Assembly: GCA_030599055.1 (NCBI GenBank)
Contig: JAUVOS010000030.1
Location: 1 to 15,417 of the forward strand
Source: Lutibacter sp.
GTDB taxonomy: Bacteria; Bacteroidota; Bacteroidia; Flavobacteriales; Flavobacteriaceae
Direction: 5' to 3'
DNA length: 15,417 nucleotides
The notes below the pieces were generated by a model. The model saw nothing but the letters and a program-made list of their open reading frames with translations. It was not told the DNA's origin and ran no database searches. A program made the position numbers and the translations under genes. This document shows positions 7,754 to 13,299 of this stretch, piece by piece. Positions within the stretch are counted from its first letter, which is position 1. Each line of letters starts with the position of its first letter.

Positions 7754-9253
7754 ATGAAATATATCAACATAAAAATAATCATCAGTTTCCTGGGTTTAAC
7801 CTCAATTATGAATGGTTTTTTTATGTTATTAGCAGCACCTTTTAGTTGGTACTATGATGAGCCCGCTTTAAAAGGAATTTTAATAGCAGGTTGTATAACC
7901 ATAGCAATTGGAGCTAGCCTTTGGTATTTTACTAGAAACGCACCGAAGGATTTACATAAAAAAGAAGGTTATATGATTGTAACTTTCGGTTGGTTGATGC
8001 TTACACTTACCGGCGCGCTCCCCTACTTACTCACAGGTTCTATTCCTAATATTATCGATGCCATTTTTGAGACGATGTCCGGCTACACCACAACAGGAGC
8101 CTCTATTTTAACTGATATTGAAGCCATGCCCAAAGGAATACTCTTTTGGCGTAGCTCTACACATTGGATTGGAGGTATGGGAATTATTGTTCTGACAATT
8201 GCCATTTTACCACTCCTTGGTATTGGTGGAATGCAGCTCTTTATAGCGGAAGCTCCAGGACCTTCAGCCGATAAAATGCACCCACGAATTACCGAAACAG
8301 CAAAACGTCTTTGGGCTATCTATTTTCTGTTTACATTAATCGAGTTCTTATTATTAAAAGTAGCGGGAATGAGCTGGTACGATGCTATTAATCATGCAAT
8401 GGCAACTATGAGTACAGGAGGTTTTTCAACGAAAAATGCAAGTGTTGCTTTTTGGAATGGAATGCCTGTAGTGCAATATATCATTACCGCATTTATGTTT
8501 ATTGCAGGAACAAACTTTATCTTGAGTTATTTTGCACTAACTGCAAAATTTAATAAGGTAATTCGAAATGAAGAGTTTAAGTATTATTTTCTTGGTGTAA
8601 CAGGCTTTATAATTGTTTTAACACTTATTATTGTTTTTAATCAAGATCCCAATCTACAGACGAGTGTTGCTCATCCTAAACCTTGGGGTAGTGTTGAGAG
8701 CAGCTTTAGACACGCCGCTTTTCAGGTAATTGCTATAGTCACGACTACAGGTTTTGTTTCTGCGGATTATACGATGTGGAATGGTATTGTAACAATGCTT
8801 ATATTTTCCTTGTTTTTCTTGGGTGGCTCTGCAGGTTCTACCGCAGGTGGCGTTAAAATTGTACGACATATTATAATGATGAAAAACGCAATTTTAGAGT
8901 TTAAAAAAATACTACATCCCAGTGCCATTATTCCCGTTAGGTATGATAAAACCAGAGTACCCGGAAGAGTCGTATATAATATCTTATCCTTCTTTATTTT
9001 GTATATGGGTATTTTTATTGGAAGTGCTGTAATTTTAAGCTTTATGGGCTTAGACTTTACCACAGCAATTGGTGCTGCCGCATCATCCTTAGGAAACGTA
9101 GGCCCCGCTTTTGGAAAACTCGGACCTGTGGATAACTACGCCTGGCTCCCTGATTCGGCAAAGTTATTCACCTCTTTTTTAATGCTTATCGGACGTTTGG
9201 AACTGTTTACTGTATTGGTGTTGTTTACACCTTTCTTTTGGCGGAAAAATTAA
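7754..9253 (+). CDS. trkH: Trk system potassium transporter, TrkH pore subunit
   Basis: A 499-residue polytopic inner-membrane protein of the TrkH/KtrB superfamily, of usual length. The four pore loops are recognisable, each with a filter glycine: MSGYTTTGAS (108-117), TMSTGGFS (218-225), VTTTGFVSADY (329-339) and SLGNVGPAFG (445-454). The flexible-loop region after the third pore segment is marked by GGSAGSTAGGVKIVR (357-371), highly conserved in TrkH. It takes up K+ and is gated by TrkA, encoded just upstream. The distance between the genes and the structured spacer leave open whether they share one transcript. The ATG at 7754 starts the first membrane helix (IIISFLGLTSIMNGFFMLL) directly. 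Confidence 0.96.
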   Translation: MKYINIKIIISFLGLTSIMNGFFMLLAAPFSWYYDEPALKGILIAGCITIAIGASLWYFTRNAPKDLHKKEGYMIVTFGWLMLTLTGALPYLLTGSIPNIIDAIFETMSGYTTTGASILTDIEAMPKGILFWRSSTHWIGGMGIIVLTIAILPLLGIGGMQLFIAEAPGPSADKMHPRITETAKRLWAIYFLFTLIEFLLLKVAGMSWYDAINHAMATMSTGGFSTKNASVAFWNGMPVVQYIITAFMFIAGTNFILSYFALTAKFNKVIRNEEFKYYFLGVTGFIIVLTLIIVFNQDPNLQTSVAHPKPWGSVESSFRHAAFQVIAIVTTTGFVSADYTMWNGIVTMLIFSLFFLGGSAGSTAGGVKIVRHIIMMKNAILEFKKILHPSAIIPVRYDKTRVPGRVVYNILSFFILYMGIFIGSAVILSFMGLDFTTAIGAAASSLGNVGPAFGKLGPVDNYAWLPDSAKLFTSFLMLIGRLELFTVLVLFTPFFWRKN

Positions 9254-9560
9254 TGATTGGATGAGACAATGATTCAATGATTCAATGGAGTATTGATCCT
9301 ATTTTATTCACTTAAAGCGAGACATCACTCTGCAAGATGAGATTGAATCTAATAAAAAGATATAATTTCCCTATATTGTGGAGAATTGTGATTTAACGTT
9401 GATGTATATGAAACGTTTGGCATTTCAAAGCGATTCCCTATCAAACCGTTACAGTTATTATTAAATGTACCGAACTTAAAATTAGCACTTTCCGCCAAAT
9501 GTTTAATATACTATGTTGGCGGTATGTTGCTTAAGACTATGTGTAAAATACTAATATATT
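9254..9560. other. 307-bp spacer between convergent trkH and lipoprotein genes
   Basis: No convincing gene. It starts with a short 8-bp repeat, AATGATTG at 9252-9259 (overlapping the trkH stop codon), then two copies of AATGATTC at 9268-9283 plus a half unit. The middle (9300-9480) is featureless; the longest open stretch there is about 30 codons and recalls no family. Near the end, CCGCCAA (9492-9498) and TTGGCGG (9516-9522) form an inverted repeat around a 17-bp AT-rich loop, 39 bp beyond the lipoprotein stop codon. There is no T-run, so it is not a standard terminator. Confidence 0.7.
9492..9522. repeat. CCGCCAA/TTGGCGG inverted repeat, half of a flanking direct-repeat pair
   Basis: 7-bp perfect arms surround a 17-bp AT-rich loop. 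Its first 19 bases, CCGCCAAATGTTTAATATA, recur as CCGCCAATGATTTAATATA at 10237-10255 with 16 of 19 positions equal, on the other side of the lipoprotein gene. Confidence 0.55.
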
Positions 9561-10133
9561 TCATTCACCTTCCTTATTTAAAGTTATGGTTCCTTTCCAT
9601 TGATGGTGTGAATTAGGATCTTCCGAGCTATTGTAATCATCTGTTTTGCCTTTTCCTGATGCTCCCTCAAATTTCCCGGTCCCTCCAAGTATCTCAAAAT
9701 CATCTTTCCAGTAAGAGATAACAAAGGAAGGATGTTCATTCGTTTTTCCTTCTATTACAGTTCCTTCACAGGATACAAAAAGAGTATCATTGCTTTTGTC
9801 TACAAAATAAGCATATGTATTACCATAATGCCCTTGGTCGTTACCACAAAAATCGAAATGAATCTTAATATCACCCATAATGTTAGAGGTACCTTTGCAA
9901 TCAACAATTGCACGCCAGGTTGATAGGAAATCAGTGCATTTTTGGGTCGGAAGTGTGTCAGGGCCTACATAGACGTAATTGCCAATAAATTCGGCTTCAA
10001 ATTCTTCAGTAACCATTGCAGATTTATCTTCAGCTTTTTTAGTTTCTGTGGAGAAGTTTTTACAGGAATAAAAGCTAAATGCAAGGTAAAGCACTAATGT
10101 AAAAGTTGTAAATATTTCTAGTTTTTTCATCAT
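9561..10133 (-). CDS. Putative lipoprotein with AOC-like beta-barrel ending
   Basis: A 190-residue protein with a lipoprotein signal peptide: a basic start (MMKKLE), a hydrophobic core and a lipobox ending at C24 (SFYSC), so an envelope lipoprotein is likely. The C-terminal half has beta-strand-rich text. It ends ILGGTGKFEGASGKGKT followed after a variable loop by HHQWKGTITL, which recalls the 'GGTGrFeGatG ... G' motif of allene-oxide-cyclase-like/dirigent barrels. That resemblance is short, so the fold is a guess and no enzyme activity is implied. Four further cysteines (C46 and C59 in KCTDFLSTWRAIVDC, then one in DFCGND and one in VSCEG) could form disulfides. Two ATG codons lie side by side at the start (10131-10133 and 10128-10130); either gives the same mature protein. 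It is a single gene between convergent trkH and co-directional carbonic anhydrase. Confidence 0.75.
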   Translation of the reverse strand: MMKKLEIFTTFTLVLYLAFSFYSCKNFSTETKKAEDKSAMVTEEFEAEFIGNYVYVGPDTLPTQKCTDFLSTWRAIVDCKGTSNIMGDIKIHFDFCGNDQGHYGNTYAYFVDKSNDTLFVSCEGTVIEGKTNEHPSFVISYWKDDFEILGGTGKFEGASGKGKTDDYNSSEDPNSHHQWKGTITLNKEGE

Positions 10134-10236
10134 TAAGAATATTATGGATTACTAAAATTTAATGTATTGCAATTTAGTTATTTAATTTCTATTAAAAATT
10201 GAAATAACTAGTTCATTTCAGAACGGGTCACAATTA

Positions 10237-10281
10237 CCGCCAATGATTTAATATATTCTCGTTTTAATGGAATATATTAAA
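10237..10281. repeat. Second CCGCCAA repeat copy overlapping a 12-bp perfect inverted repeat
   Basis: CCGCCAATGATTTAATATA (10237-10255) repeats the element at 9492-9510. Its right part forms the left arm of TTTAATATATTC-(11 nt)-GAATATATTAAA. It lies about 110-145 bp upstream of the lipoprotein start, so it could be a regulatory site or the edge of an inserted segment. Confidence 0.5.
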
Positions 10282-10395
10282 TTGTTAAGTAAAGTTCGTG
10301 AAAAAAAAAGACAAAATCAACTATTGTGAATAAAAACTGATACTATAATCTGTCGAGAACGCCTTTTTTTACACAGAATCCTAAAATTGTAAATC

Positions 10396-10418
10396 TTAAC
10401 CGGCATTATTCGGGTTAA
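10396..10418 (-). terminator. Possible terminator of the carbonic anhydrase gene
   Basis: TTAACCG (10396-10402) and CGGGTTAA (10411-10418) form a short stem with one bulge around a loop of about 8 nt, immediately past the carbonic anhydrase stop codon on the minus strand. The following minus-strand bases are T-rich but broken by other bases, so it is a weak candidate. Confidence 0.3.
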
Positions 10419-10419
10419 A

Positions 10420-11040
10420 TTAATTTGTGTTTAACAAATCAACCTTACCGGTAGATACATTATAATAGGCTCCCACGATTTTGATTTTTCCTTTTTTCTC
10501 TAAATCATTGAGAATTGTGCTTTTTTCTCTAATTCTATCAATGGTCAACATGACATTGGTTTTTGCCACATCATCTACACATTTTTTATTCTTAGAACTT
10601 ATCTTACCACTTATTTTTGTAGCTTCAATTGCGGGTTTAATTCTATTCAACAAGGCAGTAATATGCCCTATCTCTACTTTATCACAGGCCGCTTTAACAG
10701 CGCCGCAACTCTCATGTCCTAAAACCATAACTAATTTACTTCCCACTACTTCACAGGCATATTCCATACCAGCGATAATATCGTTGTTTTCAAAATTACC
10801 GGCAATTCTGGTAATAAACAAATCGCCGACTCCTTGGTCAAACAATAATTCGATGGGAACACGTGAATCAACACAACCCAAAACAATTGCATAGGGATAT
10901 TGATTGTCGGCTGAGTCGTGTACTTCTTGCAATAAATCTCTTTTAAGTGGCTGATTCTTAACGAAACGCTTGTTTCCTTCTACTAATTCTTGTAAAGCTA
11001 GCTCTGGAGTACTACTCGCTAATCTTTCTTTTTTATTCAT
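10420..11040 (-). CDS. Beta-class carbonic anhydrase
   Basis: A 206-residue protein, a usual length for bacterial beta-carbonic anhydrases, which interconvert CO2 and bicarbonate at a zinc site. The zinc ligands and catalytic dyad are all visible: C56-x-D58-x-R60 (GCVDSRVPIE) and H109-x-x-C112 (GHESCGAVKAA). The family's N-terminal LVEGNKRFVKNQP and the ITRIAGNFENNDIIAGMEYA block are also present. There is no signal peptide, so the enzyme is cytoplasmic and probably supplies bicarbonate for carboxylases. The start is an ATG at 11038-11040, 41 bp from a good -7 box on this strand. It is divergent from the tandem-rhodanese gene across an 88-bp spacer, suggesting shared control. Nothing is unusual about the sequence. 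Confidence 0.96.
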   Translation of the reverse strand: MNKKERLASSTPELALQELVEGNKRFVKNQPLKRDLLQEVHDSADNQYPYAIVLGCVDSRVPIELLFDQGVGDLFITRIAGNFENNDIIAGMEYACEVVGSKLVMVLGHESCGAVKAACDKVEIGHITALLNRIKPAIEATKISGKISSKNKKCVDDVAKTNVMLTIDRIREKSTILNDLEKKGKIKIVGAYYNVSTGKVDLLNTN

Positions 11041-11082
11041 ATACGTGTAACTTTTATTACATTAAATGCTTCGATGCTCCCT

Positions 11083-11125
11083 TATATTTGCACAAATCTA
11101 AGATATTTTGTTCAAAAAAAACAAA
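11083..11125. promoter_or_regulatory. Overlapping divergent promoters of carbonic anhydrase and rhodanese genes
   Basis: On the minus strand, TAGATTTG (complement of 11093-11100) matches the Bacteroidetes -7 box, and TTTG (complement of 11122-11125) lies 21 bp upstream at the -33 position. This points at the carbonic anhydrase gene. On the plus strand, TATATTTG at 11083-11090 matches the same -7 consensus and would start transcription about 11096, before the rhodanese ATG at 11129; its -33 box is not clear. The two -7 boxes are 2 bp apart, so polymerases could not occupy both at once. Confidence 0.5.
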
Positions 11126-11128
11126 CCC

Positions 11129-11965
11129 ATGAAAAAACTATTTCTACTTCTAACAACTATAAGTATTCTATTTATTTCTTGTAAATCAAATTCGCAAGAC
11201 CAGCAAGTGTTAACTGCTAACACAGTAGAAATAAGTTCGAAAAAAAATGTTATAAATAATGTATCTGTTGCTGATTTTACGAAAGCATTAGAATTACCCG
11301 ATGCGACTCTTGTCGATGTAAGGACTCTTAAAGAATATAATCAAGGACATATTGAGGGAGCAATTCATATTGACTGGTACAAACGTAGTTTTAAAAATAA
11401 TGTACTAAACATTTCAAAAGAAAAACCAATCTTAATTTATTGCCGTTCCGGAAATAGAACGAGTAAAACTTCCGGTGTTTTAAAATCACTAGGATTTAAA
11501 GAAATCTACAATTTACAACGTGGAATCAATCAGTGGATTACAAGTAAGGCTCCACTTACTCTTGAGGATTCACAAAAGAACAAAATTTTTCAAGAATTAA
11601 TAGCTTCTAACACCAAAAAGGTTCAGCCAGAAATAGCTAATTCAGGGAAAATTTATAACGTCAAAGCATTGGATTTCGGAAAAGTTATCAAGCTAAAAAA
11701 TGTTACTATTGTAGATGTAAGAACACCTCAAGAGTTTATTTCAGGTCATATTGACGGCTCAGTCAATATCGATTGGTACAAACGTAATTTTAAAGAAAAT
11801 ATTCAAAGGCTTGCGAAAGACAAGCCCATCGCTATTTATTGTCGTTCTGGAAACAGAACAAGTAAAGCAGCTAGTGTTTTGCACTCCATGGGATTTAAAG
11901 AAGTCATCAATCTCGCTTATGGCATCAATGATTGGAATAGAAATAAGCTACCTCTAGAAAAATAA
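11129..11965 (+). CDS. Tandem rhodanese-domain lipoprotein
   Basis: A 278-residue protein with a lipoprotein signal (MKKLFLLLTTISILFISC, lipobox cysteine C18) and two rhodanese domains, about 45-145 and 175-275. Both keep a full active-site loop CRSGNRT, with the nucleophiles at C105 and C238, so both should be able to carry a persulfide sulfur. The two domains are strikingly alike (for example HIDWYKRSFKNN against NIDWYKRNFKEN), pointing to an internal duplication. The start was set at the ATG at 11129. An upstream in-frame TTG (11108) would add seven residues before a perfectly formed signal peptide and overlaps the likely leader. A periplasmic or outer-membrane location is inferred from the lipobox. 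A role in sulfur transfer is known for the family, but the partner here is unknown. Confidence 0.92.
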   Translation: MKKLFLLLTTISILFISCKSNSQDQQVLTANTVEISSKKNVINNVSVADFTKALELPDATLVDVRTLKEYNQGHIEGAIHIDWYKRSFKNNVLNISKEKPILIYCRSGNRTSKTSGVLKSLGFKEIYNLQRGINQWITSKAPLTLEDSQKNKIFQELIASNTKKVQPEIANSGKIYNVKALDFGKVIKLKNVTIVDVRTPQEFISGHIDGSVNIDWYKRNFKENIQRLAKDKPIAIYCRSGNRTSKAASVLHSMGFKEVINLAYGINDWNRNKLPLEK

Positions 11966-11971
11966 ACCACT

Positions 11972-12017
11972 ATGGACTAAAAGTCCATCGGTTTGGTTTG
12001 GCAGACTGAAAGTCTGC
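11972..12017. repeat. Two tandem hairpins with 7-bp stems
   Basis: ATGGACT-AAA-AGTCCAT (11972-11988) and GCAGACT-GAA-AGTCTGC (12001-12017) are perfect 7-bp stems with 3-nt loops, 12 bp apart, starting 6 bp after the rhodanese stop codon. They share the GACT-rAA-AGTC core. They may act as a transcript-end structure; neither is followed by a T-run. They also look like a dispersed repeat type. Confidence 0.7.
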
Positions 12018-12040
12018 TTCGTGAAATTTTCAAAGTAATG

Positions 12041-12070
12041 AATTCGTGTTAATTTGTGTAATTCGTGTAA
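12041..12070. repeat. AATTCGTGT-type dispersed repeat
   Basis: AATTCGTGTT, AATTTGTGTA and ATTCGTGTAA stand in a row with a period near 10 bp. I recall this 'attacacgaattaacacgaat' type of sequence from many Flavobacteria intergenic regions; its function is unknown. Confidence 0.65.
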
Positions 12071-12101
12071 AAAAATTTAGAAGCTTAGAAGCGAAAGAGA
12101 A

Positions 12102-12134
12102 ATGCACTATAGTGCATAGTTTTAACTACATTTG
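12102..12134 (+). promoter_or_regulatory. 16-bp palindrome followed by a Bacteroidetes -7 box
   Basis: ATGCACTATAGTGCAT (12102-12117) is a perfect palindrome without a spacer. Nine bases later, TACATTTG (12127-12134) matches the TAnnTTTG -7 box. The palindrome covers the -33 region, where no TTTG is seen, so it reads like an operator placed where a regulator would replace or block -33 recognition. Alone, each piece could be chance. Confidence 0.4.
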
Positions 12135-12139
12135 AGTCC

Positions 12140-12257
12140 AATATAAATTTCATAATCAATTCACAAACCTAACCATTCAGTCGTATTATAAAATTGACTA
12201 GAGCCTACATAAAACAAATAAAAATCAGTTTCTTGAAAAAGAAGTTGGTTTTTTTTT
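12140..12257 (+). ncRNA. Possible small RNA of about 118 nt
   Basis: A transcript started from the -7 box at 12127-12134 would begin near 12140 and end at the T-run of the terminator at 12226-12257. It holds no meaningful reading frame. The evidence is only the spacing of promoter, palindrome and terminator, and the fact that the terminator is about 260 bp past the rhodanese stop codon with no gene of its own. The alternative is that the terminator simply ends a long rhodanese 3' untranslated region. Confidence 0.25.
12226..12257 (+). terminator. Intrinsic terminator
   Basis: CAGTTTCTT-GAAA-AAGAAGTTG forms a 9-bp stem (two G-U pairs in RNA) with a GAAA tetraloop, followed by G and nine T residues (12249-12257). 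This is a good Rho-independent terminator for plus-strand transcription. Confidence 0.75.
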
Positions 12258-12328
12258 GCATTTATACGACTCTAATTATCATTATTTTACAACTTTTTGT
12301 ATTATATTTTAAGTTATTCCTAAATATT

Positions 12329-12343
12329 TGGCACGGTGATTGA
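12329..12343 (+). promoter_or_regulatory. Sigma-54-type promoter of the repeat-protein gene
   Basis: TGGCACG-GTGA-TTGA matches the sigma-54 consensus TGGCACG-N4-TTGC at all positions but the last (A for C), with the invariant 10-bp gap between the -24 GG and the -12 G. Transcription would start about 12354, giving a leader of about 56 nt before the ATG at 12410. No activator site was recognised upstream. Confidence 0.6.
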
Positions 12344-12409
12344 AATTCCCTCAATAAGCGGAAGCCGAAAAGCGAATAGAGTAGGCAAAATCCTTTAAAA
12401 CCATATATT

Positions 12410-13198
12410 ATGAAAGGAGCAAAAAAAATACTAGTAACTCTAGTAAGTATGTTTATGATGGTTTCAACATTTGGAGCCATAGAAAGCGAAAAAACCACTG
12501 TAGATGTTGGGGATTTTAATCCTCATTATTATTCAGATAATGCTATTGAATTTGTAGAACGTGGTATTAAATTTTACATATTCTTAGATGGAGAATTTGA
12601 TTTTAATACAGCGCCAACAGCTCATGTCGATTATATCTACAAAAATGGACGTAGAACATCAAAACGTTATACTCCAAGAGGAATACGTATTGAACGTGAT
12701 TATCAAGGTCGTATCAGACGAGTTGGAAATGTTTTCATCAGTTATACTTTTGATGACAAAATTAAACGAATAGGATCTGTATTTGTCAAGTACAATCACA
12801 ACAGAATGAAAAAAGTAGGTGATCTTAAGATTATATACAACCCTCATGGAATCCGATTTATTGGAAGTGTAAAAGGTCATAATCACAATTCCTACAACTC
12901 ACACTACAGCTATGGATGGAGTTCATTTAACAACTCGAACACGTGGTACGATTGGGATACTTGGGAATATGGCTACTACGATTCCTTCTTTAATGGTTCT
13001 TCTTTTTATAGTGATTACGAAAGATTTGAAGAAGACGATGATTTCTACTACTATAAAAGTAAAGAAATAAAAGGGAGCAAAGCACAAAAAGGAAAAATCA
13101 TTAAACGTAAAAAAGCTGTAAAGAGTAAACGAAATGAGAGTAGAAAAAAAGTAGCGACACCTCAAAGAGCTACAGTTCAAAATAAAAGGAAAAGATAA
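12410..13198 (+). CDS. Secreted repeat protein of unknown function
   Basis: A 262-residue protein with an export signal (about residues 1-23, KKILVTLVSMFMMVSTFGA). Residues about 97-155 contain four short beta-type repeats built on R/K-x-G-x-V/L-x-I/V-x-Y: RRVGNVFISY, KRIGSVFVKY, KKVGDLKIIY and RFIGSVKG. They are followed by a region rich in N, S, Y, W and H (about 155-200), an acidic patch (ERFEEDDD), and a strongly basic lysine-rich tail (about 215-262). I recall similar uncharacterised proteins in Flavobacteria but know no function. The layout suggests a periplasmic or surface protein, with the basic tail perhaps touching an acidic polymer. It is a single gene behind a sigma-54-type promoter and ends at a strong terminator, so it appears independently controlled. 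The ATG at 12410 gives a clean signal peptide. Confidence 0.85.
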   Translation: MKGAKKILVTLVSMFMMVSTFGAIESEKTTVDVGDFNPHYYSDNAIEFVERGIKFYIFLDGEFDFNTAPTAHVDYIYKNGRRTSKRYTPRGIRIERDYQGRIRRVGNVFISYTFDDKIKRIGSVFVKYNHNRMKKVGDLKIIYNPHGIRFIGSVKGHNHNSYNSHYSYGWSSFNNSNTWYDWDTWEYGYYDSFFNGSSFYSDYERFEEDDDFYYYKSKEIKGSKAQKGKIIKRKKAVKSKRNESRKKVATPQRATVQNKRKR

Positions 13199-13217
13199 GA
13201 CTAAGGCATCTTAATAT

Positions 13218-13249
13218 AAAAGCCTTTCACCTTTGGTGGAAGGCTTTTT
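13218..13249. terminator. Bidirectional intrinsic terminator
   Basis: AAAAGCCTTTCACC-TTT-GGTGGAAGGCTTTT makes a 14-bp stem (one G-U pair) with a 3-nt loop and ends in a run of five T residues (13245-13249). The A-run on the left makes it work in both directions. It lies between the convergent repeat-protein and flippase genes. Confidence 0.9.
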
Positions 13250-13299
13250 CTGTTATAAAAAAGATTCGATTATTAAAACCCGCTTATAGTCAATGAGGT

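Larger units (their letters stand above)
10134..10419. other. 286-bp spacer upstream of the lipoprotein gene
   Basis: No gene seen. It holds the second copy of the CCGCCAA...TTTAATATA repeat (10237-10255), an overlapping perfect 12-bp inverted repeat TTTAATATATTC / GAATATATTAAA (10247-10258 and 10270-10281, 11-bp loop), and a small inverted repeat next to the carbonic anhydrase stop codon (10396-10418). I found no clear TAnnTTTG box for the lipoprotein gene. Confidence 0.65.
11966..12409. other. 444-bp regulatory-looking spacer
   Basis: No protein gene was found here on either strand that I believe. In order it holds: two small hairpins (11972-12017), a dispersed-type 10-bp-period repeat (12041-12070), a 16-bp perfect palindrome (12102-12117), a -7 box (12127-12134), an intrinsic terminator (12226-12257) and a sigma-54-type promoter (12329-12343). 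Each has its own entry. Confidence 0.75.

Noticed and set aside
9370..9465. Short open stretch (about 30 codons) in the trkH-lipoprotein spacer
   Set aside because: It has no recognised similarity, no start context and is interrupted by stops on both sides; too short to call even as a gene remnant.
9492..10290. Integron attC-type cassette around the lipoprotein gene
   Set aside because: One GTTAAGT resembles a core site, but the matching inverse core site and the second core are missing, and no integrase is in the window.
10481..10894. 137-residue open frame opposite the carbonic anhydrase gene
   Set aside because: It is the antisense shadow of a gene with intact catalytic residues; no independent evidence.
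11108..11128. Earlier TTG start for the rhodanese lipoprotein
   Set aside because: The ATG at 11129 gives a textbook lipoprotein signal peptide, and the added residues would place charged amino acids upstream of it and use up the leader.
12262..12498. Minus-strand 78-residue open frame over the sigma-54-type promoter
   Set aside because: It overlaps the start of a well-supported secreted protein and the regulatory spacer; composition is that of random AT-rich DNA.
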